Below, in pieces: positions 36,702 through 44,713 of a DNA stretch of 64,000 nucleotides; position 1 is the first letter of the stretch; each line of letters begins with the position of its first letter. The notes below the pieces were generated by a model, which was given only the letters and a program-made list of their open reading frames with translations, had not been told where the DNA came from and did not search any database. The stretch covers positions 1 to 64,000 of the forward strand of contig NZ_AMRN01000004.1 in the NCBI RefSeq assembly GCF_000300275.1, in the 5' to 3' direction. Made by a program: the position numbers and the translations under genes. The stretch comes from Thalassospira profundimaris WP0211 (GTDB lineage Bacteria > Pseudomonadota > Alphaproteobacteria > Rhodospirillales > Thalassospiraceae).

Positions 36702-37859
36702 TTAATGGCGACGTACCCGGAATGACGGATGCCATGACGTTGCTTTTCTCTCGATATAAGCCACAGCCCCGTAGAAGGCGGTCCCCGCAAGGGCCGCCAA
36801 TGCGATTTCCGCCCAGACCATGTCGATATTCATCCGCCCGACCTCGGTCGAGATGCGGAAGCCCATACCAACAATCGGGGTGCCGAAAAATTCGGCGACG
36901 ATTGCGCCAATCAGCGCAAGCGTGGAATTGATTTTAAGTGCGTTGAAAACAAACGGCATGGCAGCCGGTAAACGCAGGCGAAACAGCGTTGACCAATAGC
37001 CCGACGCGTATGTCGCCATGAGGTCCTTTTCAAGCTTTCCGGCGGCATTCAACCCGGTCACGGTGTTCACCAGCATCGGGAAGAAGGTCATGATCACGAT
37101 CACCGCTGCCTTCGATTGCCAGTCAAAGCCAAACCACATCACCATGATCGGTGCGACCCCGATGATCGGAAGGGCCGAGACCATATTACCCAACGGCAAA
37201 AGACCACGTTTGAGGAACGGCACACGATCCACAGCGATCGCCACGATAAAGGCCGAACCACAGCCCATGACATAGCCGCTGAGTACTGCCTTCACAAAGG
37301 TCTGGTGGAAGTCGGCGGCCAGAATGTCGGTGGAATTGACGAAACGTTCGCCAATCATGCTGGGCGGCGGCAACAGAACCTGTGGCACGCCAAAGCCCGA
37401 AACGACGACTTCCCAAACGAAAAGAAGCCATACGCCAAAGGCCACCGGCACAACAAAGTTCGCCAGATGCTGTTTGGTGCGATCAAGGCTGTGGAAATTG
37501 GCAATCACATCAATCCCGCGCCAGACAAACGCCCAAAGCGAGGCGATGAACAACCAGAACCCCGGTCCGGCATAACCGGCAACCCCGTAATCATACAGCA
37601 CACTGATCGCCTGCCAGCAGCCAAACACCGCAATCGCCAGAATGACCATGCCCGCGGTGACAGACCCGACACCAAGCCAGGTAAAGGCCGACCCGGCAAT
37701 CACACAGAGCGCCATGGCAACGGCAAGACCGGGAATATCCCCCACAAAGGCAACCTGTTTGCCGGTATCCCCATCCACACCGGCCAGCGGGAAGATCAGC
37801 GCCAGCAAGGCCGCAATCGCCGCGACGAGACAGAACTTGTCCAGTTTCGTCCAGGTCAT
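36702..37859 (-). CDS. ABC permease, pyrimidine-locus importer (long form)
   Basis: The 385-residue permease is longer than the usual 260. The N-terminal 130 residues add four hydrophobic segments before the standard BPD_transp_1 domain, whose EAA-type loop is EKDLMATYASGYWSTLFRLR near residue 278. The second half matches SsuC/TauC-like permeases. Its start overlaps the stop of the preceding permease (ATGA), so the two are coupled and form a heterodimer. Confidence 0.88.
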   Translation of the reverse strand: MTWTKLDKFCLVAAIAALLALIFPLAGVDGDTGKQVAFVGDIPGLAVAMALCVIAGSAFTWLGVGSVTAGMVILAIAVFGCWQAISVLYDYGVAGYAGPGFWLFIASLWAFVWRGIDVIANFHSLDRTKQHLANFVVPVAFGVWLLFVWEVVVSGFGVPQVLLPPPSMIGERFVNSTDILAADFHQTFVKAVLSGYVMGCGSAFIVAIAVDRVPFLKRGLLPLGNMVSALPIIGVAPIMVMWFGFDWQSKAAVIVIMTFFPMLVNTVTGLNAAGKLEKDLMATYASGYWSTLFRLRLPAAMPFVFNALKINSTLALIGAIVAEFFGTPIVGMGFRISTEVGRMNIDMVWAEIALAALAGTAFYGAVAYIERKATSWHPSFRVRRH

Positions 37860-38785
37860 GACTTCACCCCCATCCGCGCAAGGACCCTGCGTTCACACCA
37901 GCCGACGATGACGACAAGGATGGCGGCCACAAACGCCGCGGTCAGAAGGGCCGACCAGATTTGAATGGTCTGTCCGTAATAGGACCCCGCCAGCAAACGT
38001 GCGCCAAGCCCCGCCTGCGCACCGGTCGGCAATTCACCGACGATGGCACCGACCAAACTGATCGCAATCGCAACCTTCAGGCTGGCAAACAGATATGGCA
38101 TGGCGGATGGCAAACGAAGCTGCCAGAAGGTCTGCCATTTCGAGGCGTTATAGGTCCGCATCAGATCAAGCTGGATCACCTGCGGGGAACGCAGGCCTTT
38201 GACCATGCTGATCGTGACCGGGAAGAAGCACAAATAGGTCGAAATGACCGCCTTTGGCACCAGTCCCTTGATCCCGATGGCGCCCAGAACAACGATGATC
38301 ATCGGCGCGATGGCAAGGATCGGAATGGTTTGCGATGATATCACCCATGGCATCAGGCTTTTTTCAAGCGTCATGACATGGACAATGCCCACCGCCAGCA
38401 ACACACCCAGCAACGTGCCAATTCCAAACCCAAGAAGGGTCGAGGAAAGCGTTACCCAGCTGTGATAGACCAGCGAGCGTTTCGACGTGATCTTGATGGC
38501 AAAGATGGTGTGATACATCTCCACCGCGACCTGATGCGGGGCCGGCAGGATCGGGCGATCTTGCGCCAGGGTATCTTCGATCAGCTGGCCCGTAGTCCAA
38601 GTCTGATCGGCACGGTTATAACGGTCAATCTGGGTCGGCGCGTTCATGAAAACCGCCCCGACATACCACAGAACAAGAATGGCGATCAGAACAACGCAGA
38701 CCGGCCCGGTCTGGCCAGACATCATGCGCGTCCAGGTCGATGGTCCGCGAACGGACCCGGTCATGGCAGCAGTGTTACTCGTCAT
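37856..38785 (-). CDS. ABC permease, pyrimidine-locus importer
   Basis: A 309-residue permease with a membrane segment near residue 30 (VCVVLIAILVLWYVGAVF) and a SsuC/ThiX-like core with coupling loop QLDLMRTYNASKWQTFWQLR. It overlaps the ATPase gene upstream by 11 bases and the next permease by four, showing one tightly packed ABC operon. Start 38785 is preferred to 38827, which lies deeper inside the ATPase gene. Confidence 0.88.
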   Translation of the reverse strand: MTSNTAAMTGSVRGPSTWTRMMSGQTGPVCVVLIAILVLWYVGAVFMNAPTQIDRYNRADQTWTTGQLIEDTLAQDRPILPAPHQVAVEMYHTIFAIKITSKRSLVYHSWVTLSSTLLGFGIGTLLGVLLAVGIVHVMTLEKSLMPWVISSQTIPILAIAPMIIVVLGAIGIKGLVPKAVISTYLCFFPVTISMVKGLRSPQVIQLDLMRTYNASKWQTFWQLRLPSAMPYLFASLKVAIAISLVGAIVGELPTGAQAGLGARLLAGSYYGQTIQIWSALLTAAFVAAILVVIVGWCERRVLARMGVKS

Positions 38786-39602
38786 TGCTGTGCCCCGCAC
38801 GCAGCCCTTCCCGCACCCGATGCGCAATCTCGAGGAATTCCGGCGTTTCGCGGATATCCAGTGTGCGGTCTTTCGGGAAGTCGGTTTCGATCACGTCAAT
38901 GATCCGCCCCGGACGGGGTGACATCACGACAATCTTCGACGACAGATACACCGCCTCGGGGATGGAGTGGGTGACGAACGCCACCGTCTTGTTGGTCCGC
39001 GCCCACAATTTCAACAGCTGTTCATTCAGGTGATCGCGCACGATTTCGTCAAGCGCGCCAAATGGTTCGTCCATCAACAGCAGGTCGGCGTCGAACGACA
39101 GGGCACGCGCGATTGACGCACGTTGCTGCATGCCGCCTGACAGCTGCCATGGGAATTTCTTTTCAAAACCATTGAGCTCGACCAGTTTCAGGGCCTCCTG
39201 GGCGCGCTTGACGCGCTCTTCCTTGGAGATTTCCATGATTTCGAGCGGCAAGGTCACGTTGCGTTCGATCGAACGCCACGGCAACAGGGCCGGTGCCTGA
39301 AACACATAGCCATAAGCACGCTTTTCACGCGCTTCATGCGGCGTGACACCATTGATCGAAATTTCGCCGCCGGTGGCTTGTTCGAGGTCGGCGATTACGC
39401 GCAAAAGTGTGGTTTTGCCGCAACCCGACGGGCCGATAAAGGAAACAAAGTCGCCTTCCTCGATGGTCAGATCGACATCGGAAAGGGCGTAAACGGGACC
39501 GTCTGCCGTCTGGAAGGTCAGCGACAGTTTCTTGATATCAACAACTGCTTTTTTCGATGCGGGCATCTCAGCAACATTATTGACGACTTGTTTTAGCGTC
39601 AT
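38775..39602 (-). CDS. ABC ATPase, pyrimidine-locus importer
   Basis: The 275-residue ATPase is of the SsuB/TauB/ThiZ group. Walker A is GPSGCGKTT near residue 57, the signature is LSGGMQQR, Walker B is LLLMDEPFGALD, and the switch His is in FVTHSIPEAV. All motifs are intact, unlike the glycerol ATPases in this window. It is the first gene of the ABC operon; the binding protein is last before hydA. Confidence 0.92.
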   Translation of the reverse strand: MTLKQVVNNVAEMPASKKAVVDIKKLSLTFQTADGPVYALSDVDLTIEEGDFVSFIGPSGCGKTTLLRVIADLEQATGGEISINGVTPHEAREKRAYGYVFQAPALLPWRSIERNVTLPLEIMEISKEERVKRAQEALKLVELNGFEKKFPWQLSGGMQQRASIARALSFDADLLLMDEPFGALDEIVRDHLNEQLLKLWARTNKTVAFVTHSIPEAVYLSSKIVVMSPRPGRIIDVIETDFPKDRTLDIRETPEFLEIAHRVREGLRAGHSNDE

Positions 39603-39635
39603 GGGGTTTCCCCTGATCGTATGTCTCTCTCAGAA

Positions 39636-39654
39636 CCAAAAGCGTCTCTTTTGG
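39636..39654. promoter_or_regulatory. inverted repeat upstream of the ABC operon
   Basis: CCAAAAG and CTTTTGG arms around a 5-base centre lie 34 bases before the ATPase start. This is a possible operator or 5'-leader hairpin and does not match the RutR box seen elsewhere in the locus. Confidence 0.35.
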
Positions 39655-39780
39655 CACAGTAGATGGAAGCCTCCCTCAGGGACGTTGCCCTGAACCTTGT
39701 CGACATTGATCAAACGCATAAAGCCTTTGTCCGGTCTTTGCCGGGAACGGGGAATGATACCCCACCTGTCGATCAAGGCA

Positions 39781-39811
39781 AAACGGCGAGCAGCGCTTTG
39801 ACCGCTCGCCG
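39781..39811 (-). terminator. terminator after beta-ureidopropionase gene
   Basis: CGGCGAGC / GCTCGCCG stem followed on the minus strand by GTTTTG. It suggests the aminotransferase/amidohydrolase genes and the ABC-hydA genes are separate transcripts, or are linked only by read-through. Confidence 0.7.
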
Positions 39812-39822
39812 GTATCATGAAA

Positions 39823-40689
39823 TCAGTTCCCGTCCGTCAGACGGGTATAGGTCGACGGGCGGCGGTCGCGGAAGAATTGCCAGTTGTCGCGAATTTCGCG
39901 CACCATCGACATATCCATGTCATGGACCAGCAATTCGTCATTATCGCGTGATGCCTGTGCTTCGATTTCACCGCGTGGATTGACGAAATAGCTTTGACCG
40001 TAAAACTCGCCGATATCCCAGGGCTGTTCGCGGCCAACCCGGTTGATTGCGCCGATAAAGCACCCATTGGCGACAGCCGATGCCGGCTGTTCGAGTTTCC
40101 AGATATATTCCGACACCCCTGCCACCGTCGCCGACGGGTTGACGATATATTCCGCGCCATTAAGCGCCAAGGCACGCCAACCTTCCGGGAAGTGGCGGTC
40201 GTAACAGATATAAACGCCAAGTTTGCAATACTGGGTATCAAAGACCGGCCAGTTCGATACGCCCGGCTTGAAGAAGAATTTTTCCCAGAAACCGGCGACA
40301 TGCGGGATGTGGGTTTTGCGGTATTTGCCAAGATAGGTACCGTCGGCGTCAATCACGGCAGCGGTGTTGTAATAAACACCGGTGATGTCTTCCTCATAGA
40401 TCGGAACAACGATCACCATTTTGTATTTGGCGGCCAACTCACACATCAGCTGTGTGGTCGGGCCATCAGGGATTTTTTCTGCCGCGGCGTACCATTTCTT
40501 GTCCTGGCTCGGACAGAAATAGGGCTGGGTGAATACTTCCTGAAAGCACAGAACCTGCACACCTTTTTTGCCCGCCTCTTCGATATAGGGCAGGTGTGCG
40601 TCGATCATGGCCTTGCGGATTTCTTCGGGGGACTGATCGGTTGAACCCTTAAGGCTCATTTGAATCAGGCCACCTCTCAGCTTTGACAT
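39823..40689 (-). CDS. nitrilase-family N-carbamoyl-beta-alanine amidohydrolase
   Basis: A 288-residue nitrilase-superfamily enzyme. The catalytic Glu is in LCFQEVFTQPYF, the Lys in KYRKTHIPHV and the nucleophilic Cys in GVYICYDRHFPEGWR, the pattern of eukaryotic-type beta-ureidopropionases. It hydrolyses N-carbamoyl-beta-alanine or N-carbamoyl-beta-aminoisobutyrate to the beta-amino acid, CO2 and ammonia. A second, unrelated carbamoyl hydrolase (M20 type) is encoded at 44714, so this step appears doubly covered. Confidence 0.9.
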   Translation of the reverse strand: MSKLRGGLIQMSLKGSTDQSPEEIRKAMIDAHLPYIEEAGKKGVQVLCFQEVFTQPYFCPSQDKKWYAAAEKIPDGPTTQLMCELAAKYKMVIVVPIYEEDITGVYYNTAAVIDADGTYLGKYRKTHIPHVAGFWEKFFFKPGVSNWPVFDTQYCKLGVYICYDRHFPEGWRALALNGAEYIVNPSATVAGVSEYIWKLEQPASAVANGCFIGAINRVGREQPWDIGEFYGQSYFVNPRGEIEAQASRDNDELLVHDMDMSMVREIRDNWQFFRDRRPSTYTRLTDGN

Positions 40690-40899
40690 CCGAGATACCT
40701 CCTTGATCTGATATTTTTATGTCCTTGCCAGCTTTTGCTGATCTTTGGACTTATGTCTTCTCGCGCCCCAAGAACCCTGTTTGTTTTTTACGGGTTCGTT
40801 CCCAGACGGGACGCGATCAGAAAAATCGCGAAACAGATGTTTCCTCCGTGGCGTTGCAGACCCGTTTGTTTTTGATGGTTCTGCAAGCCGGGTGTCCCC

Positions 40900-40923
40900 T
40901 GCCCGATTGCGCAGGCAGGGAAC
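40900..40923. other. hairpin between aminotransferase and amidohydrolase genes
   Basis: CCCTGCC and GGCAGGG pair across a 10-base loop just past the aminotransferase stop. No T-run follows, so it is probably an mRNA-stability element rather than a terminator. The 247-base gap holds no gene. Confidence 0.5.
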
Positions 40924-40936
40924 GAAAATCGTAATT

Positions 40937-42268
40937 CTAGTCGATCTCTTTAAGCACTTCGCGCAATGTGCCAAACAGCTGATCAATGTGCGACTTTTCA
41001 AGGATCAGCGGCGGCGACAGCGCAATGATATCACCCGTGGTGCGGATCAGAATGCCCTTCTCAAACGCCTTGAGGAAGGCATTGAAGGCACGCTTGGTCG
41101 GGAAGCCTTCAATCGGCTCCAGCTCAATCGCACCGATCAGGCCAAGGTTACGGACATCCTTGACCAGTGGCAGGTCGATCAGGCTGTGCACCGCATCTTC
41201 CCAATACTGACCAAGTTCCTTGCCCTTGGAATACAGACCTTCTTCTTCGTAGGTCTCAAGCGTTGCCATGGCGGCCGCACAGGCAACCGGGTTGCCCGAA
41301 TAGGTGTAGCCATGGAACAGCTCGATCATGTTTTCCGGACCGGTCATGAAGGCATCATGGATTTCGTCGGTGGCAAACACCGCACCCATCGGGATGGTGC
41401 CGTTGGTAAGGCCCTTGGCGGTCGTGACCAGATCCGGCTGAACACCAAAGTAATCAACTGCAAACGGCGCACCCAGGCGACCGAAACCGGTGATGACCTC
41501 ATCAAAGATCAGAAGGATACCGTGCTTGGTGCAGATCTCGCGCAGGCGTTCCAGATAGCCCTTCGGCGGGATCAGAACACCAGTGGAACCTGCAACCGGT
41601 TCGACAATGACGGCCGCAATGGTCGACGGATCGTGCAGCGCGCAAATGCGTTCCAGATCTTCGGCAAGATACGCACCATGTTCGGGCATGCCACGGGTAA
41701 CACCGTTTTCGTCCGGCAGGTAAGTGTGACGCATATGGTCGACACCGCCCAGCATCTGGCCGAATGTTTTGCGGTTGCCCGAAATACCACCGACGGAAAT
41801 ACCGCCGAAGTTCACACCGTGATAGCCGCGTTCGCGACCGATCAGGCGGGTCCGCTGTCCATCGCCGCGTGCACGGTGATAAGCCAATGCGATTTTAAGC
41901 GCGGTTTCAACCGACTCAGAACCGGAGTTGGTGTAGAAAACGTGGTTGAGATTGCCCGGCATCAACTGTGCCAGACGGCTGGCAAGTTCGAACGCCTTGG
42001 GATGGCCCATCTGGAATGCCGGGGCATAATCCAGCTCGTCCATCTGCGCCTTGACTGCTTCGACGATTTTCGGACGCTTGTGACCAGCGTTGCAGCACCA
42101 AAGGCCTGCGGTGCCATCAAGGATGTCGCGGTTATCGTCGGTTTTGTAATACATGCCATCGGCCGACACCAGCATACGCGGGGTCTGCTTGAACTGACGG
42201 TTGGCAGTAAAGGGCATCCAGAACGCCGAAAGATCGTTCGGACGGCTAATTTTCGTGGTGGCTGTCAT
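40937..42268 (-). CDS. omega-aminotransferase (beta-alanine:pyruvate type)
   Basis: The 443-residue class III PLP aminotransferase has YTNSGSESVETALKIAL (phosphate binding), IFDEVITGFGRLG (Asp to the pyridine nitrogen) and TTAKGLTNG with the PLP lysine. FWMPFTANRQFKQ at the N-terminus is typical of beta-alanine/omega-amino-acid:pyruvate aminotransferases. It would convert beta-alanine and beta-aminoisobutyrate to malonate or methylmalonate semialdehydes. ATG 42268 follows GGGAG; TTG 42271 is an alternative. Confidence 0.92.
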   Translation of the reverse strand: MTATTKISRPNDLSAFWMPFTANRQFKQTPRMLVSADGMYYKTDDNRDILDGTAGLWCCNAGHKRPKIVEAVKAQMDELDYAPAFQMGHPKAFELASRLAQLMPGNLNHVFYTNSGSESVETALKIALAYHRARGDGQRTRLIGRERGYHGVNFGGISVGGISGNRKTFGQMLGGVDHMRHTYLPDENGVTRGMPEHGAYLAEDLERICALHDPSTIAAVIVEPVAGSTGVLIPPKGYLERLREICTKHGILLIFDEVITGFGRLGAPFAVDYFGVQPDLVTTAKGLTNGTIPMGAVFATDEIHDAFMTGPENMIELFHGYTYSGNPVACAAAMATLETYEEEGLYSKGKELGQYWEDAVHSLIDLPLVKDVRNLGLIGAIELEPIEGFPTKRAFNAFLKAFEKGILIRTTGDIIALSPPLILEKSHIDQLFGTLREVLKEID

Positions 42269-42624
42269 CAAAAGGTCTCCCGTACCTTTTCAAGTTCTTC
42301 CCTCGACCGGTTCGGTGGCGGGCCACCGTGCACCGGCATCTGATATTCTTCATCCCGTTTTCGCGAAAAGGTATCTGGCCAAATGACCAAAATGTCGCAC
42401 ATTCGTTTTCCGGGATGGCCCGACCTGTTGCGGGCACACAAACGTCGTTAGCATGAGACATGCCCACGCACTAGCGCTTTAATACCACCGCGGAACTGTT
42501 TCGAATATTCGACTGTCAAACACCATTTCGGCGACCCTGATTTTTATTTACGGCGTCTATTTTGTGTTTATCTTTCATCGGTACTGTTCGATATTTCGGA
42601 CAAAACTGACTCTTGACCATGGCC

Positions 42625-42887
42625 AGGGTCCAAACTCATCCAAATGATCGATCCGGCAATTGATATGAGAGAAAAAGCAAGGAAAAGCCCGCAGATTGGG
42701 GTGATCCCCAATCAAGGGATTTGACGCAGAGGCTTTCTCTCATATCAGTTGTCCTTCGGATCACCCGGATTTGCACGGGCTACGTTGTCGCAAAATCTTG
42801 AAAGATGTGCATCTTCCTGCAATTTTGCTTCGCATATCCGCACAAATCCGGGCGACCGGAACGGTCATTTGGATAAGTTTGGACCCT
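42625..42887. repeat. structured palindromic repeat, copy 1 (263 bp)
   Basis: Near-complementary ends (AGGGTCCAAACT... with ...AGTTTGGACCCT) enclose several nested stems: a perfect 13-bp stem 42662-42674/42734-42746, an inner hairpin GATTGGGG/CCCCAATC at 42694-42713, a perfect 10-bp stem 42764-42773/42843-42852, and GCAAAAT/ATTTTGC with AAGAT/ATCTT inside. AGCCCG at 42686 and CGGGCT at 42776 could form a tertiary pairing. A second copy lies at 49882. No open reading frame of note. Flanking bases show no target duplication. Confidence 0.88.
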
Positions 42888-42945
42888 AGGCACGACGCGC
42901 ATAAAAAGTTTCTTTTTGATATTTGCAGTAGAGGTTATTTTAACC

Positions 42946-42959
42946 TGACCAAACGGTCA
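42946..42959. promoter_or_regulatory. RutR-type operator in front of rutR-like gene
   Basis: TGACCAAACGGTCA has perfect 5-bp arms and, with one base on each side, matches about 12 of 14 fixed positions of the E. coli RutR consensus TTGACCANNTGGTCAA. It lies 69 bases before the TetR-family start, suggesting autoregulation and perhaps control of the divergent aminotransferase. Confidence 0.75.
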
Positions 42960-43027
42960 AGATAAATGACGCGATTTAGACAGCACGATTGAGATCCATC
43001 AAAATCGGCGCGAAACGGGACACAAAA

Positions 43028-43666
43028 ATGAGCACAAAACCCGCAGTAAACGGCGCACACAAGGCCGCGATCCGACAGGAAAACGAAGAACAGATTCTGG
43101 CCGCTGCCGAACGGGTCTTTGCCGATTTCGGGTTCAAGGGGGCGACCACCGCGCGGATTGCCGAAATCGCCAATGTTCCAAAGGCCAATGTGCATTACTA
43201 TTTCAGCACCAAAGAGGCCCTGTACCGTCGCATCATGGAAGATGTCTGCGACCATTGGCTCGAAGCGGCAATGACGTTCGATAACAGCGCCGACCCCGCC
43301 TTCATTCTGCGCGGTTATATCGAAGCCAAGATGGATTTGTCGCGCGTGCGTCCTTATGGGTCGCGGCTTTGGGCACATGAAATCATCCGTGGCGCCAAAT
43401 TCTCGTCGGAATACATCTCGACCACGGTGAAAAATTGGCTCGATAGCCGCGTGGAAGTCATTCGGGGCTGGATTGACGAGGGCAAGATGGATGATGTCGA
43501 ACCCTACACCCTGATGTACATGATCTTTGCCACCACCCAGCACTATGCCGACTTCGGCCGCCAGATCGAGATTTTCAACAATGACAAGCCACTGACCGAC
43601 GCACAGTTTGCCGAGGCCAAGGAAAATGTCGTGCGCATCATATTGAAGGGTGTTGGCCTCGCCTGA
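43028..43666 (+). CDS. rutR: TetR-family regulator, RutR-like
   Basis: A 212-residue TetR regulator, the same length as E. coli RutR. The helix-turn-helix is at residues about 33-60 (ATTARIAEIANVPKANVHYY), and the C-terminal domain (LWAHEIIRGAKFSSEYI) matches the RutR/YcdC-type ligand domain. RutR releases DNA on binding uracil or thymine. Position inside the reductive pyrimidine locus, plus RutR-like boxes at 42946 and 49001, support the same role here, although E. coli RutR controls a different (Rut) pathway. Start 43028 excludes a 13-residue basic extension. Confidence 0.87.
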   Translation: MSTKPAVNGAHKAAIRQENEEQILAAAERVFADFGFKGATTARIAEIANVPKANVHYYFSTKEALYRRIMEDVCDHWLEAAMTFDNSADPAFILRGYIEAKMDLSRVRPYGSRLWAHEIIRGAKFSSEYISTTVKNWLDSRVEVIRGWIDEGKMDDVEPYTLMYMIFATTQHYADFGRQIEIFNNDKPLTDAQFAEAKENVVRIILKGVGLA

Positions 43667-43780
43667 TCCCCCGTTTGGGGACCTGACTGCGGTCGACGTC
43701 ACCACTTCTGTATAGTTGTATCGGATTACCCGGGGACCAATTTTAGTTATTCCTGATAATCACGATGTTTGCAGACAATA

Positions 43781-44632
43781 ATGGTGTGTATCGGACCATC
43801 TCTTCGCGCTGTTTGTGGCTTTATTTCCGCTGTCCTGATCGGCGGACCTGCGTCCCTGATGACATTCCCGGCAGTTGCCGAAAACGCAATTTTAGCCCAG
43901 ACACAGAATACCCCGCCTGCAAGCAATTGCAGGAAGCTGTCGGTTGGCGGCGCAGACGGTTGGGAGCCGATCACCTATATCCGTGATGATGGCCAACAGA
44001 CCGGCCTTGCGATCGACATTTTGCAGGATTATGCCAACCGTCACGATTTGAAGCTTGATCTCAATCTCGACATTCCCTGGACACGTGCCATTCAGATGCT
44101 CAGCAAGGGCGAACTGGATGTGATTGCCGGGGCCTATTTCACCCACGAGCGCGATCAGGTCCACTTTTACAGTGCGCCGTTCGCCAATGACGACATCATG
44201 GTCTTTCAACGCAACGACAATCGTTTTCCGGTTGTCGAGCTGAGTGATCTGATCGGGTATGACGGTGCGCGTCCGCAAGGTGGCAGTTATGGCGATTATA
44301 TCGACCGCTTTGCCGAACAACGGCTGAACATGATTTTTTCCCCCACCGGCAATCGCATCTTTGACGTCCTGATGAATGGGCGGGTCGATTATGTCATGCT
44401 GGGACGCTTTGACGGGCTGACCAATATCTATCGCGACAATCTGATCGACGAGATCTTCGTGGTCGAGCCACCGATTGACAGCAACAAAGTCCATTTCATG
44501 TTTTCACGCAAAAGCCCCTGTATGGGCCATGTCAGAAACCTGAATATCCTGATCGAACAGCTTGCCAAGGACGGAACGCTTGATCAGTGGACAGAGAACC
44601 ATCTTCTTGATGTGTCCGAAGGGGCGAGTTAA
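43781..44632 (+). CDS. periplasmic binding protein, amino-acid (SBP_bac_3) type
   Basis: The 283-residue exported protein has a signal sequence within the first 35 residues and a family 3 solute-binding fold (EPITYIRDDGQQTGLAIDIL, GELDVIAGAYFTHERD, VHFYSAPFANDD). The family binds polar amino acids, but members without a transporter neighbour may be sensors or carry other ligands. No permease or ATPase is adjacent. Two cysteines (mature N-terminal region and SRKSPCMG) might form a disulfide. The start is uncertain: ATG 43781 or TTG 43769. It ends at a bidirectional terminator. Confidence 0.8.
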   Translation: MVCIGPSLRAVCGFISAVLIGGPASLMTFPAVAENAILAQTQNTPPASNCRKLSVGGADGWEPITYIRDDGQQTGLAIDILQDYANRHDLKLDLNLDIPWTRAIQMLSKGELDVIAGAYFTHERDQVHFYSAPFANDDIMVFQRNDNRFPVVELSDLIGYDGARPQGGSYGDYIDRFAEQRLNMIFSPTGNRIFDVLMNGRVDYVMLGRFDGLTNIYRDNLIDEIFVVEPPIDSNKVHFMFSRKSPCMGHVRNLNILIEQLAKDGTLDQWTENHLLDVSEGAS

Positions 44633-44653
44633 CCAAACCCAACCGAGACAACA

Positions 44654-44686
44654 AAAAAGCAGGGCGCTATATGCGCCCTGCTTTGT
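44654..44686. terminator. bidirectional terminator
   Basis: Perfect 12-bp stem AAAGCAGGGCGC / GCGCCCTGCTTT with a 5-nt loop; the T-run is strongest on the minus strand. It ends both the binding-protein gene and the preT-preA-hydrolase operon. Confidence 0.92.
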
Positions 44687-44713
44687 GTTTGGTCACCGTG
44701 AAATGTCGGGACC

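Noticed and set aside
40745-42343. 532-residue open frame on the plus strand
   Set aside because: Shadow of the omega-aminotransferase gene on the other strand, which has all PLP motifs.
42384-42397. TGACCAAAATGTCG as a third RutR box before the aminotransferase
   Set aside because: Only the left half-site matches; the right half has three of six positions, which is near chance.
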